DNA of 64,000 bases, taken from the NCBI GenBank assembly GCA_022495005.1, contig JAGYXB010001062.1, positions 1-64,000 on the forward strand, written 5' to 3'. The position numbers and the translations under genes are program-made. Positions 23,460 through 36,047 of the stretch are shown here, one piece after another; position 1 is the stretch's first letter, and the number at the start of each line of letters is the position of its first letter. The notes under the pieces are model-generated. The model saw nothing but the letters and a program-made list of their open reading frames with translations, was not told the origin of the DNA and searched no databases. This DNA is from Rhyacophila brunnea. Taxonomy: Eukaryota; Arthropoda; Insecta; Trichoptera; Rhyacophilidae.

Positions 23460-25984
23460 ACTCTTATTTAATAGTCGTTGTCATTTGTCGTTATATTATT
23501 AATATGATGTTTGGCATAAATATATAATAATATGTTGTACAGTTTTTTTTACATTACTTAATCAACATAATACCGGAATGTATCCCGATCGTTACAGGAC
23601 AGACAATATTGACAAGATATGATTTATAAATTAATATTCAACAAAAGAGTGGATTTTAAACATATCATATAATAGGTAACCTACCAGATAAAGTATCTAA
23701 ACCACTGATTAACAATAATCTACATCTCATAAGAAATAATAATACATAATTAGTAATAATTTACTTTAATGTTAATATTTTAACAGAATTGAATTTTCAA
23801 CATCAAGGCCGGTCTCATAGGAACAGACATTTTTAATTTAATAAAAAATATTTTTACAACACATCATTTTTTTGGCACATAAAATGTCTTGCTAAATTAT
23901 TAACAATGAATAATGGATAACTTATAAAATATGTTGGTACTGTTGTAAAATCATTTTTTTTAAAATTATAAATAATATGATAAATAATTGTGCCGCAGGC
24001 AACTTTTTTAACTTTCTGTACTTACATACGAATAGTACAAAATTTGTTAGAAAACTGTTAGTATGAAAATATTATCTTTTCTCAGAATTTACATTAATAA
24101 ATGAAATCCTAATCGTTTGTAGCAGAATTATTCATTATTGTCATTTAATTTTAATAAAATACTAAAATATTGTAATACTTTGTATCGTAAACGTTGGTGC
24201 GGCTTAATATTGTTCAAATAATGTAATAGAAAGCCATGCTTGTCCTGTTAAGATTATCTTCTAAAAATAACTCCGTTTTCTTCAAAATCTTCTACAGTAA
24301 TTTGAAACCCAGTCACAGGGAACGATGTTAAAAGTCTTGGAAGCGAAGATGAAGACGACGAAGAAAAGAGGGAATCGTGTCTGGAAAGTATCTGTAGCTC
24401 TTTGTCTCAATACTTTCCCTTCTTAGTCGATCTGTAATTTCCCGGGAACAAGGCGCATAACGAGCGTAAGTTTCCTTCGAATTACCATTATTCTAAAGCT
24501 GAGAAAAGGTAAAAAGTTTTCTTCTATCGACGAAAAACGTGTTTTGTTTGTCTTTGTTTGCCCGGCTTGGCGGTTCGCAGTGAATGCCGTGCGCTACCGG
24601 ATAGGGTTGTTTATAAAAATCACAACTTAGAAGTGAATACAATTTACCAAAATCATTCTTAAAACTTCACAATCAAGCAGCGAATACCGAAATCTTATCT
24701 TTATTAGAACGGTTCCTAAGGGTCATCAATAAACCACGTCACACAGTTTTCGGTATCTATGACTTCAGTACCCGCCACCCATCGTCACATTGTAAAGTAT
24801 GTAAATACTACTATAGTCAGGCCGTGGCACTGAATTGCAAATCATGATTATAGTGCCGTATGTCCCTGATGCCTATCTTAAAAATCGGAAACATCATTTG
24901 TTTGTCATCCCAAGGTGCACAACTGTACAATTGATTATGCCGATTGCACGGGCAATAACTGTGTTCAACCAAATCACTTCGGATATTGATACACTCCACC
25001 TACGTGTGGATGAGATTAGGTGGACGTTGTTTTATAAATTCATAAAATCGGGTCTACTTGGCTATTATTTATTACTAAATTTTATTATTATTATTATTAC
25101 TAAAAGAGTAATTATTACTAATATTGCTTATTTGTTTTTTTTAATACCATGTTGCGAATGTCTTAAATTTGTAATTTCTAAAGTCTACTATAATTCACGG
25201 AGTCTCGAAATCATGTTATGGAGTAATTGCAAGTTGTAAGTTTGACATGCCCTCTAAAACCAGGCATAATGTAATTTCATTGTGCTTTATGTATGTGTTC
25301 TATTTATCGGATATCCTTGATTTTTTTTTCTAGCATACATAATATTTATATATAGACACGTCATAATCCATTATTAACTCTAACTTACCAACTTTTGGCA
25401 GCAACTTGAAACCGCATCTAATGGATTCCGGGTAATGTTATTAAGCATCTGAACTACGCGCAGTATTCCTAATCAGGTCTTAATTAACCAATAACTACGC
25501 GAAACATTTTCCAAAATTATTGAATTAATATAAATAATAGTTAAATATTATATTATAATTATGTACCTACTAATAAAGCAAGGTTAATGGTAATTGTAAT
25601 GACTCATGTCGAAGATGAGCTATAACTTTTCACCTTTCAATCTTAGTTACTTTTATAATTTCTAAAAGAAGTTTTAAAAAGGAAAATGTCTACAAAAGAT
25701 AATCATATGTTCACTTTATTATAGGTTATAAAATCAGTCATCGAGATGATCCGTGTAGAATCTGAATAGTTGTGTATAATAATCAGGTTGTCGAGGTTGT
25801 TTATTATTAATAACTGGAAAAATATACTATGTAGCAGTGCCACCAGTCAACATTATTGGAAGTGGCTTAGTTCTGCAACATAAATTATTTTGATTAAAAT
25901 CGCATTTATATATTATCACTGCCTTACTTTTACATCAATACGTCATACATTGATTGTAATGTCATTTAAAACATTCTTAATACT
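23460..25984. other. Long unassigned AT-rich region
   Basis: 24290-24610 is unique and GC-richer (GAAGATGAAGACGACGAAG, TTCCCGGGAACAAGG) and might be a host element. 24811-24860 resembles the left end of the family K element. The 134-codon frame at 24835-25239 lacks any recognisable domain and turns into an ATT-repeat translation, so it is not called as a gene. Confidence 0.45.
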
Positions 25985-26140
25985 CGATATGATAGTATTG
26001 CACGGTAAGTATCAGGTGTCAAACTATTATGAGAGTATCTTATTGTTTGTTTTATTTCACTACTTGATTATAATAAAAGATTATCTCTTTTATATGTCAG
26101 TTTATTTTTCAAATTTAGAATGTGTATTTACGTGTATGTT
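25985..26140. repeat. Diverged direct repeat, copy 1 of 2
   Basis: GATATGATAGTATTGCA..GGTGTCAAACTATTA and TTTTTCAAATTTAGAATGTG..TTACGTGTATGTTTT are matched, with differences and indels, at 27150-27312. Confidence 0.5.
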
Positions 26141-27149
26141 TTCTTTTATCTTGCCCATTTATTAATCTTCTTCCTGTATCGCTCTTTCTTATGCATTTAC
26201 ATATTATTACATTTTCTGTTATGCCTTACAGATAAATCAATACAAATATAATATATTTAAGGTAATAATTTTATTATTATATAAGGCAGCCCTGGCTAGG
26301 TTAGCTACCTCTCTTTTTCTTAGCAAAGTGTTCGCTTAGTGATAATAATGTTTTTGAAACCCGCTTTCGTTTTGATAGACAGCCTTTATTTCAGCAACAA
26401 CTTTTGAAAATAAAATACACACAAATGCCCATTACACTTTCCTGGTCGTTGTTTGTCTCACAAAGCATTTTATAATTAAGTGCCTCGTTTTCTAGATTAT
26501 CTCATTTGCCACGGAGCGAGCCGACGAATTTACTATAATAAGAAGTTCTTATACACGTATTAAAATAATGAACTTCATCATTAGCGGCCATTTATTCTTC
26601 TGATAGACGCTGTTATCACCAAATTTACTCTCATTAAGTATACGCATAATATTTGAGTAATATTTATCTTAATCTTATAAGAATAATTGAATTCATAAAT
26701 ACATAATTGTTCCTTATCGCTATCATATATAATGTCAAGAGCCCTTAAATTACACAAGAAATACCTTTCTAATTTAATATTAATATCGTACATTTTGTTA
26801 ATATTATACGAGTATTTCACCTGACTGTAATATTAATATTTAATATTACAGTCAGATAATGCTCTGTTTCACTGTTTTATTTTTTTCTCATGTGTATACG
26901 TCGTTTATGAATAAATAAACTAAAAAAAAAAATACAAGACAAACTTTCAACATTTTTGTTGTTTATTGTTTATTGATTTTTAACACTCTCTCTTCGATTT
27001 ATCCACTCCCGAAGTCTCTTCAATTTGAATCGAGCATATTCTTATGAAAATTGACATTTCAGAGATATATTATTTTCAAAATCGTGCTTCTTTTCCGACA
27101 CCATATTTCTTTATAGGTATTTAAATACTTTTTATAAAACCTATACTTG
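26141..27149. other. Unassigned AT-rich stretch
   Basis: No coding signal. A small inverted repeat around 26823-26853 (CTGACTGTAATATT.AATATTACAGTCAG) is a likely hairpin. Confidence 0.5.
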
Positions 27150-27312
27150 ATATACTAGTACTGCATTGTAGGCACCTGTCAAACTATTAAAATAATATTT
27201 ATTTTTATCATTTCTTTTCTTTCAAGATTGAAATACAGGATTCCTATATTCGCGTGTTAGTTTATATTTCAAATTTAGAATTTGCACTTACGTGTACGTT
27301 TTATATCACTTT
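27150..27312. repeat. Diverged direct repeat, copy 2 of 2
   Basis: Partner of 25985-26140: GATATACTAGTACTGCATTG, CACCTGTCAAACTATTA, ATTTCAAATTTAGAATTTGC and CTTACGTGTACGTTTTA. Confidence 0.5.
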
Positions 27313-27920
27313 ATCTATTTTAATACATTTACTCTCTGTCTTGCTTCTAACATTAGATGGCTCTTAGTGCTTCATTTTTTTTATTAATTCTAGTGTAAAG
27401 CCAATTAAATTATCTAATCTCTAAAATATTGCAGCAACCATATAGTAAACAAAATGAAATATCCAAAATTCAACAATATTTTTCGTCGGCGATCGATTAT
27501 TCGTGAATCGTAGATTATTTAAGTCGTTTTTAATTATTGACGTATTTTATGTTATGGAGTGGAATTCCACCAATAACTAATATTTTAAAAATACCACTTG
27601 TGAATTTCGATACCATAGATACCATACCATAAAAAAACTTGTTCTAAAATAATAGCGTTTGAAATTTTTGTACAAATTCTAAAGCCTTCGTTTTTTTTAC
27701 ATAAATGTGTTTTTTTATTTGGTCTAAAGGAATTTAGCAATAATGCACAATTAAATTTTACAGTTTAACAAAGAAAGAATCAACCCAAAATTCCGTGTAT
27801 AAAAATGAATTAATGATTCATCCTAAAAATGTTTGTTCGATTTTGTAAATAACAAACAATTTTATTGATTTTGTCATTATTGTATGATATTTTTAATGGA
27901 AAAGTAGCGGAAAGTTTGAG
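27313..27920. other. Unassigned AT-rich stretch
   Basis: Nothing identified. Confidence 0.5.
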
Positions 27921-28043
27921 TCAAAGTATGTACCTAATAGGTTGAGCAGGTGGCTGACATCCATTTCTCGTAAAAAGAAAATCTGTTAATACAAACCTCC
28001 ACTCTGTGGAGGCCCATATGATTTTATTAGGATCAGACATGTT
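27921..28043 (+). mobile_element. tRNA-headed SINE (family B), 3' half only
   Basis: Has the body blocks ACCTAATAGGTTGAGCAGGT, GGCTGACATCCATTTCTCGT, AAAATCTGTTAATACAAAC, the CTCCACTCTGTGGAGGCC hairpin and TTAGGATC.GACATG. The tRNA head is missing: a typical 5' truncation. Confidence 0.85.
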
Positions 28044-29084
28044 CGAATAAAAAAAAAGTAGCTGTAAGAATTATCAGTATTTAAATATTCTACAATAAAA
28101 TAATTTGTTAAATTATGTTATGTTTTTAGGGGGGGAAATTTTATTAATGCTTGAGTTGAATTCGGATAAATTTATAAATTTAATTATGAGGATATATTGC
28201 GCTGCTTTCACAAAACATAAATGGCTGCCCCTAATTTAATTAGCAGGTCAACTGAAAAGTGGGGTGGTTAGCTAATTGGCCAGTGGTATTTCAGGCTTAC
28301 ACAATCAGCATGGGGACAAAATAATAATTAGAATCGGAATTCGCGGAATATTTGCAACAAAATAATGATAATTATTATCAGCATTATCAACCGAATGCTT
28401 TTCCTGCACCACCAAATATGTCTCCACTTTGTAAGCATCATATGAAAAGCTTTGAATGACCATGCAAGAATACATTTTCAGAGACTGCATAATTTTTAAA
28501 TCGAATATTCCTAATATTACGTGTTATTAATGAGAGTGTTGGTTACACAGAAAATGGCTGCATTTTTAGGATCGTCGACAATTTTTTTCAGATAGAAAAA
28601 ATATTATATATATATACATACTTATATATTATTTTTAAATACTATAATAGGCCATGAAACCCAATTACAGTAGTAGATATGAGGGAACAACCTTAAGGGG
28701 CCCTTAATCGAGCATCAAAAATTGCAGATTTCCGGTACAATTGTCAAAAAAATTGTGCAACGATTGCTCAGTTGCTGGGCAATGTATGGCTAACATCAGT
28801 GTCGGGCAACTGAGGCCGATGTATTTTGTGCGTACACGTGACTAGAGATAAAGCAACAACGGCCGACAATGAAATTTCTCCCATGGTTACGTTCGATATT
28901 CGATATATCGACCAACCATGCTGCCAGAAAGCAAATGCAATATATGGAAAGTTTCGGCAACGTAGACTACTATTTTTGTATTTTGGTGAACTATTAACAG
29001 CAACACAATTGCTGTATCATATTGCCGTAATTAAGAAAAAAAGAATGCTATTTCGGGCGAGCCTAGGTGACATCGTCTTTTGAC
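28044..29084. other. Unassigned region
   Basis: 28740-28900 is a unique patch with frames of up to 85 codons. No domain is recognised. Confidence 0.45.
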
Positions 29085-29087
29085 TAA

Positions 29088-29271
29088 AGCCTCAATTACA
29101 TTGAGCTTCTTTACGAGCTGTTTGTTGGCGAATTTATAATCTGCCTGTAAAGTCGCCCAGTGTAATCATCGAACATATTAGCTTGTTAGATGATTACACT
29201 GGGCGACTTTACAGGCAGATTATAAATTCGCCAACACACAGCTCGTAAAGAAGCTCAATGTAATTGAGGCT
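29088..29271. repeat. Tourist/Harbinger-like palindromic MITE
   Basis: Arms 29088-29175 and 29184-29271 are nearly perfect reverse complements over 88 bp (few differences, e.g. GTTTGTTGG against CCAACACAC and ATCGAACA against TGTTAGAT), with a loop of about 8 bp. TAA flanks both ends (29085-29087 and 29272-29274). PIF/Harbinger elements make TWA duplications, which supports that superfamily. Arm identity suggests recent insertion or conversion. Confidence 0.88.
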
Positions 29272-29274
29272 TAA

Positions 29275-30631
29275 GACGTGAACACAGACTGTCGTTTTTC
29301 TTTGGATTTACAATGAATGAAATTAATACTACCTAAATAGTGAGAGAATATTATTTTTTAAATACTGTAGTGATGGTCAATTCGTGGCCCGCGGGCCGCA
29401 TGTGGTTCAGGGCATAATTTTCTACGGCCCAAAAAGGTTTTTTTTTTTTAAATATATTATATTCAACATTAAATAAAATTTTATTGTTTTGTAAAGTATT
29501 TGGTTTGAATTTGGAATGCGAAAAATATTTACATTATATTATATCACCATGTTCGATTAAAATTTTAAATTATTACGGTTACTGCAGTCTGCAGATTAAC
29601 AGAGTAGAAGTAGTATTAACAGATTTTAGTCGATTAAGTCCACCCTCTAGGTCTAAGCACACATTGGAATTTTCCAGACCTGGCGTTCGAAACTGGGTTC
29701 CACGATATTATAAGCCAATACACCACCGCTCATGTAATGCGACCCACAAACAAATGTTTGGTACTTAATTAATTTCACTCTCGTGAAAAGAAAGATGACT
29801 CATTACTAGTATATAGTTACCAATTCAACTATAATCGTTTGGAAATGTTGTCAGAAGTTGTTCGTATAAATCCCTCTTTATATAATCCTAACTCTTTGAT
29901 TAGGTACCTCTACATTTATTTATTTTTATTCAAACATCGAACTAAAAGCTTCCAGGCAATGAATGATTTAACTTCCGTTAGAGTTTGCATTCTATCTATA
30001 TAAACATTAAATTAAACTAAAATATACGAAAGTTATTTATTTCGCAATTCATTAAAATTTTGCAATAACTCTCGGTGAAAAATTAAAGTATGCTATGTTT
30101 AGTTTTAAACGTAGACATATGCATCCGTAATGTTTTGCTTCGTTGAACAGTAAACATTCATTTAGTAGTTGAAATCAACTCCCGATCCAAAATACACCGC
30201 GGTCCTTTTAAATATTCAGACTCCTTCTCTCGAGTCACTTTGGCTTTTGTAACCGGAGCCGAGCTTTTGAAACTTTAATTTAGCAGAAAACGTTCCAGCC
30301 AGCCAAAAGCAAAGTAACTTTCGAAATCATGGCTGCACTTGATCCGTTCCTCTCGCAATTAAAAGCTCGTGCATCAGAGAAGAAGCGAACGAAATAGAGC
30401 TGAGATTACGTGGCCGCTTTAGAGTTACACTTCAAGAACTTTTTTAATAATCTTAATAGAAGTTTCCGAGTCTTATTTGGTGAAAGAGTTTACCTTTATC
30501 TAAGAAAGTCTTAAAAGAGATTTATTTATTTTACGTACAAACCTGTGTTGAAAATTTAATCGTTAATAATATAATATTTTTAACATAATATAACCATAAT
30601 ACCATAATATTACTAGTATCTATTGACAGGT
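29275..30631. other. Unassigned region with a possible hAT end
   Basis: CAGTGATGGTCAATTCGTGG followed by CCCGCGGGCCGCATGTGG at about 29370-29410 looks like one end of a hAT MITE, but I could not find the partner end. 30180-30440 is a unique GC-richer patch, possibly a host element. Confidence 0.45.
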
Positions 30632-31341
30632 TAGGGAAAGACATATCGTTAGTACGGAGTATTCTTGAGTATGGCTCCATCATCTGGAGTCCTTATGAAG
30701 TTTCCTATAAGCTTGTTTTAGCGTGTTCAGAAAAAATTTCTTCGTCATCTCTATTTTAAAGTTTATAATTATTTTCCTTTTGACACCTTCTCAAACGAGT
30801 ATTTTTCGACTAACTTTCTTCAAGGCATGCTCGCCTTTCATTCTCTTGAAGCTCGTAGGTCACTTCTGCTCTTAAAGCATTTTTCCCTGCTCTCACGTGG
30901 TATCATTTTCAATCCCGATATTCTAGAAAATTTAAATTTTTACACACCCGTCAATTACATGCGTGGTCGCAGCCATGACCTATTTTGGGTGAAAGCTGTT
31001 TCCTCATGTCAGGCTCACCAGGCACCGATAGCGAGGGTTGTGCGGTTGGTCAATGCACTCCCTAGAGATGTAGATATTTTTGGCGATCCATTATATATTC
31101 TGTTTTTTAAATTTCTATTTTATTGTTTAATTTGTACTTTTTGAATCATTGTTGTTTTCTTAAATTTTATTTCTTTTGTATAAAACTATTTTTGCTTTCT
31201 TTTTTTCCTCCACTTTGTTTTTTCTGATTTTCCTAACTGATTACTTGTAATTTTTATTCTAAATGTCATGTTGTGAACGTCCTGAATTAATAATTTGTTA
31301 TGTACTCAACGTGTCTTTTTCAAATAAATAAATAAATAAAA
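30632..31341 (+). pseudogene. Jockey-like LINE 3' end
   Basis: The 5' part reads LVRSILEYGSIIWSPYEVSY, the conserved motif after the palm of Jockey/CR1-type reverse transcriptases. Then frameshifts and stops occur. The open frame 30827-31144 gives EARRSLLLLKHFSLLSRGII and a C-terminal IARVVRLVNALPRDVDIFGD, as in Jockey elements. After a T-rich 3' untranslated region it ends in CAAATAAATAAATAAATAAA at 31321-31341, the expected tail. YADD and the endonuclease are missing: a dead 5'-truncated copy. Confidence 0.75.
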
Positions 31342-32073
31342 AGTAATGAGTTCGATTCCAACACAATCACTACCTCATTTACATAACACGTTAATTATAT
31401 CTAATTGTCAACGACTCCAAACGCGCCAGTCGCGGTGTTAGCACTAAATGAGTTAATTAATATAAAAGTCAGTATTGTAAGACAGGCATGTATTTAAGAA
31501 GGCTAACCGGCGCAGAACACGCGTAGTGTAGTAGTCTTTTCACATTAAAAATAATGTAGCTTAATATATATATATAGAAAGCTACGCGTGTATTAGTAAA
31601 TAAATTGTTAACCCTTCGACTTCCGATATTCGGTTTCCTGTTACACAATGTCAAAGTTACAGTTCAAATGTTTACCAGTCCTATAATAAAGGAATTTCTT
31701 TTTCCGTGCCGTTTGCTCGGTGGTTTATTTTCCTCGAAATATATATGATATAATATATATATATGTATACATATATATACGAAAGCGAAGTAAAATAGAC
31801 GCTGCTTAGTATGCACCGCGCTGTTTGGCGGGTATAAACACGTCGCTAGAGCTCTTCGCTCAATATGAGACCACGACAGAGAGGGAATCCCAAAGCGGTT
31901 TTTGGAAAAATTCACAGACACCGTGATTGGCCCGATATATGTGTACACATTTATATGATATACCTTGCTATATCATTAGAAAAAAAATGTGCGTTTTAAT
32001 GCAGAAGTGACACTCTGTATCTTCTTTACTGAAAATAAGGCTGTATACAGTTTTGCACATTCCAGTACGCAGG
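31342..32073. other. Unassigned stretch with AT dinucleotide tracts
   Basis: TA/AT microsatellites at about 31566-31577 and 31738-31780. The 31790-31930 patch is GC-richer with a 94-codon minus frame of no recognised family. Confidence 0.5.
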
Positions 32074-32641
32074 CAGTAGCGAAGGGTGGAGTTAGGCTGT
32101 TAAAATCTGAAATAAATAGTGCAAATTAAACTTTATTAGTCATACGTATTTATTTTTATTGAACTAAGACTGCAATTTACAGATGGTATTGGTTTGTTTG
32201 TAAAAATTAATTAAACCCTAATTGCCTAACCAAACCATAATAGTTTTCGTATAATTTGGGCAATATGACAAAATTTTATTGTGCACACTTTTTCATTCAT
32301 ACTTATTTGTTTTTGTTGGATTAAGCATACATATAACACATATTGTTGGTTCATTTCAACCAAACTTTAATAGATACAAATATTATTCTATCTATAGAAT
32401 ATCCAAAGTTATGTATGATTTAATTGCATAATTTTAGATATTTTATAGATAGATGAGTATTTTTTGACTATTATTTATTATGGCTTGGTTTCACAGGGCT
32501 TAATTGATTTTTACAAACTAACCAACACCGTCTGTAAATTGTAGTATTATTTCATTAAAAACAAATACGTATGACTGACAAAGTTTAGTCTGCACTATTA
32601 ATCGCTAATTTTTAACAGTCTACCTCCACCCTTCGTCACTG
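32074..32641. mobile_element. hAT-like fold-back element, short form, full length
   Basis: Termini CAGTAGCGAAGGGTGGAG (left) and CACCCTTCGTCACTG (right) are inverted. The arms continue through AGGCTGTTAAAATC, CTTTATTAGTCATACGTATT and GATGGTATTGGTTTGT. AGTACG occurs next to both ends (32064-32069 and 32642-32647) but is offset by four bases, so no clean 8-bp duplication can be claimed. Confidence 0.85.
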
Positions 32642-33456
32642 AGTACGTGCAGTCTTGAAAACTATTGTTAAGTTACATTAATATGCCACACAGTTTTGAT
32701 AAAAACTTATTCAAAATTAAAAAAAAAATGTTTTGAAGCCGAAATTAAAAACAAGAATTATTCATCCTTTTCCACTTTACGAAGGCTCAGAAAAATCGTA
32801 TACTAAACTTTTAAAACAGATGTTTGTATCAGATATTGGGCGTGGTGTGGTATAGATTTAGGAGTATTGAGGAGATACCAAAACCCACACAGGATTGTAA
32901 TATCAACAAGAGGATAATGTTGGTAAAATGACACTTTTTTTGAAAAATAATTCGAGGTAATACAAGATATTAGTTGTCCTAGTTAGGGTTAAGGTATTTT
33001 ACACTGTTAATGCTTCGAATGGGTTAACTTGGCTAATAAGAATAAATTATTGCGTAACACAGAACCATTCGAAGCGTTGTTTATATAAACATGCCCAGTA
33101 ATTTTTAACTATTTTATTATTAGTAAATAATGCATAAGATTTAAAAATATAGTATTCGTAATTAAATACACATTATTTAAGCTCAAAAATATACATACTT
33201 GATGAAATATATTAACCAAATTTTGACCGAAGACATTTCAAGAATTTACCAATTAAGCAACCGACCAAGCTGCAAGATTAAGATCAAGATCATAAATATG
33301 CGTCCGGGGTTTCAAAATTTCAAAAATATTAGTGACCATCTTTTATACTTTTAATCAAGGTGTGTATTATTGATGGCATTAGGATCTTTGCAAATTTAAA
33401 TTTTTAAGCACTTGCACGCATCAATGTGTTTTAAAACTATTTTTTTTATTTAGCAT
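32642..33456. other. Unassigned stretch with a short hairpin
   Basis: TGCTTCGAATGGGTT (33011-33025) pairs with AACCATTCGAAGCG (33063-33076). Otherwise AT-rich. Confidence 0.5.
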
Positions 33457-33783
33457 ACATAATTTTGAAAACACATATACTATAACCAATAGAAAAAATC
33501 TTTTTGAAAAATGTAAGACACCCCGCAGGATCGAACCTGCATCACTCGGGTATCGCGCCCAAGCACATATACCACTATGCTAAAGAAGTCATACTTAATT
33601 GCGACAAATTTTAATTAATAGCTCTTAATACTCACTGTAGCGCTTTCCAAATTGAGCTACTATTGGCGATCGGCGTTTGTATTTTAAATCAAAGTAGGTA
33701 TTACTTTAATTACTAACCGACATCATGGATCACCCCAAGATTTATTGTTGTAACTAACTTGAACTTACTAATAATTTTTAATT
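33457..33783 (-). repeat. tRNA-like cassette, family A, copy 2
   Basis: Reverse complement of the 40428-40757 copy through the tail (CATAATTTTGAAAACAC..AGAAAAAATCTTTTTGAAAA), the tRNA-like core (33517-33590) and the upstream body (GCTACTATTGGCGATCG, TTTTAAATCAAAGTAGGTAT, GGATCACCCCAAGAT). About 327 bp. Confidence 0.85.
33517..33590 (-). ncRNA. tRNA-like sequence in family A cassette
   Basis: 74 nt. D stem GCAT/ATGT, anticodon stem TTGGG/CCCGA around CGCGATA, and T stem GCAGG/CCTGC with TTCGAT. The acceptor stem (GACTTCT/GGGTGTC) has a mismatch. A T5 run follows. U33 is absent, as in the other family A copies. Confidence 0.6.
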
Positions 33784-34119
33784 AACTATGTATTTTTTTT
33801 ATTCAACGAATCATTCACAAGATTTAAGAATGTTTTTTATTTACTGAATAATGCATACTATTTAAGAATAAATCATATATTAATTATGTTATTGATCGAT
33901 TCATGAATGAGTTGATAACAATTTTGATATGATAGAGATTGGGATTCACAATATTTAAAAACAATATACTCGTAATATCTAGTACAGTACATCTAGTAAT
34001 ATAATACTACAGTAAACACTCGGATCAGGAAGATTAACAAAAAGTGATATAATAATGTAACTTCATTATAATAATAATTTTTAATAGTTTATTAGTATAT
34101 AGAATCTTTGTGGCTAATA
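33784..34119. other. AT-rich stretch
   Basis: Contains TTTTTTTATTCAACGAAT near 33800, the motif shared with the flanks of other tRNA-like cassettes. Confidence 0.5.
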
Positions 34120-34539
34120 GCGCCTGTACACGTGCATGAAGTTACTGGTATATACTTACTGTGTATTTTAAACTATCGCGATAATAACTGTTTACACGTA
34201 AAAGTGTAAATCAGTGTCTCCAATCTCATTCTTCAAGCGTAAGCGAGACGAAATGTTGTCATTGTATGGTGTTATTTGACAGGTCCGTAGATAATCGGTA
34301 AACGTCAAAATGTTTTGTGCGTTGTAGTTAGTATTTTTTCCGGCAGGTTTGCCACTATCGTTCTACTGCACATATGCATTCGCCATGTAGGTACCAATAT
34401 GAAAGCTTCTGAACTTTTTTGATCTATGCGTGCAATCTTGCAACTTATACGATTAAACATGTTTACACGTGCATTTTCTTGTTATGGCAGCGATAATACG
34501 TACTGTCAGCATTAAATCCGTACACGTGTAAACGGGGCA
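34120..34539 (+). repeat. Family E dispersed element, copy 2 (full length)
   Basis: Ends are imperfect inverted repeats: GCGCCTGTACACGTG at the left and CACGTGTAAACGGGGC at the right. The interior blocks are as in copy 1. A non-autonomous DNA transposon is likely. Superfamily not assigned. Confidence 0.75.
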
Positions 34540-34639
34540 TACTATATTATAGTAATTTATATTTAATGCGCATAACTCAATCGATGGTCGGTGACAGTGA
34601 TGATAGATGAGAACACGTCACGAGAATTCTAAGTGCTTG

Positions 34640-34810
34640 GCCTGAGTGAACGCGCGGGCAGCGGGGCGGCAGCGGTGCATGAAACTCAAACGTGTAACCG
34701 CCTGTGAAATGCCCAAAAAAGACACTGTCAATGAATATTTCACGCACGATTATAAGTTTGAGTTGCACACGCCGCTGCCACCTCGCCGCCCGCTCGACCA
34801 CTGTGACCAC
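34640..34810. repeat. GC-rich fold-back element
   Basis: GAACGCGCGGGCAGCGGGGC followed by GGCAGCGGTGCATGAAACTC (34647-34687) is matched by an inverted copy at 34755-34800 (GAGTTGCACACGCCGCTGCC then ACCTCGCCGCCCGCTC). The arms are strikingly GC-rich in a two-thirds AT background, which suggests a foreign or young insertion. Confidence 0.75.
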
Positions 34811-34926
34811 TTCTAGCACTAACTATCAGCGATCTTCGTTTGAGTCGTTAGAGAAATAAGAATAATTCTCATTTTTCGGCCACAACACGAGTGAACGATT
34901 TAATGTGACATTTCGTAATCAGTGTG

Positions 34927-35178
34927 TCTATTCTATACACAAGGCGGCTATCGACAGTAGTTTATCATATTTATGTATCGAGGCGGTCGTTTGATTTATA
35001 ATAGGATAACCGTCTAACTAAACTGTCAACAAGCTCTTTGCTGTGTTAATGTTTACAGCAAGTTAGACAGCTTTGACAGTTTAGAAGGATAACTTATTGT
35101 ATCAATTATAATACCTCAATACATAAATATAATAAACGACTCTCAATAACCGCCGATAGCCGCCTTGTGAATAGAATA
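34927..35178. repeat. Fold-back element (family D), copy 2
   Basis: Arms begin TCTATTCTATACACAAGGCG and end with the complementary CGCCTTGTGAATAGA. The inner part, CCGTCTAACTAAACTGTCAA, is also inverted. Same family as 8796-9071. Confidence 0.85.
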
Positions 35179-36047
35179 TACCGACAGGGGTAATGACGTA
35201 GGTGGTGGATCGTGGAAAACGATTGTCATGAGAATCTACAAGTGTCTTTATATTGGCCATTGGCCTTTATAAAAACACTAATCAAATTACAACCTATAAT
35301 AATTTATTGTAAAGTTATGTTTTAAATTAACATAGTACACCGACGTATCAATTATACCAGTAATTATTATTGATTAAACAGAATTAATTTTAAATTATAG
35401 TGATAACGTACTAATTAAATTACACATGCTTAAAATTGGTTAATATAGTATTGTTTTCCTGTATTATTGAGTTTTCATCCCCTCAGGAATTTATAAATTA
35501 TTCAGTTAAAAACCATATTGTTTATTTTATATTATTTATTTATTATACGTTACACTGAATATGTGCGTTGTATGTACTGTGAGGTTTATTTTAACTCAAT
35601 AAGGATAAAAAGGTTTCCAAAAAACATTATGTTAATGATAAGTTTCTGAAATAATTACGATAAAGTGAATAAGATTGAAGATATTATTGTCTCTTTCTGT
35701 AATTAAAGTATGGACCTACATTAGCATGGATACACCATTAATTTTAATTGTCTTGATAATGGCGTGACAACCGACGTAGTCGTCGACTAAAAATCATTTT
35801 GTCGAATTTTATATAGCTAATCTTGCCAGTAAAAATCCAGAAAAAGGAGTGTAGGCATCTTGTGGATTCAGCTATTACATTGGATTTTATATCAACGTAA
35901 AACTTTGCGTATGGATTGGTAAAATCTCAACCTAGTCTAATTTTTTTCTCTTATAGATATTTTTATCGAGGGTGATCACCATATTGAGGCAACAGTTCTA
36001 AACAACGACTAATTTCGACATTTGAACTAATCTCTCACGCTATTTAC
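35179..36047. other. Unassigned AT-rich region
   Basis: No repeat family or gene evidence. Confidence 0.5.

Noticed and set aside
24835..25239. 134-codon plus-strand open frame
   Set aside because: The second half translates ATT/TTA-rich sequence into Ile/Leu/Phe runs, there is no domain, and the first part overlaps a piece resembling a family K terminus.
32074..32641. An 8-bp target duplication around this hAT-like copy
   Set aside because: AGTACG is found near both ends but offset by four bases from one terminus, so it may be coincidence.
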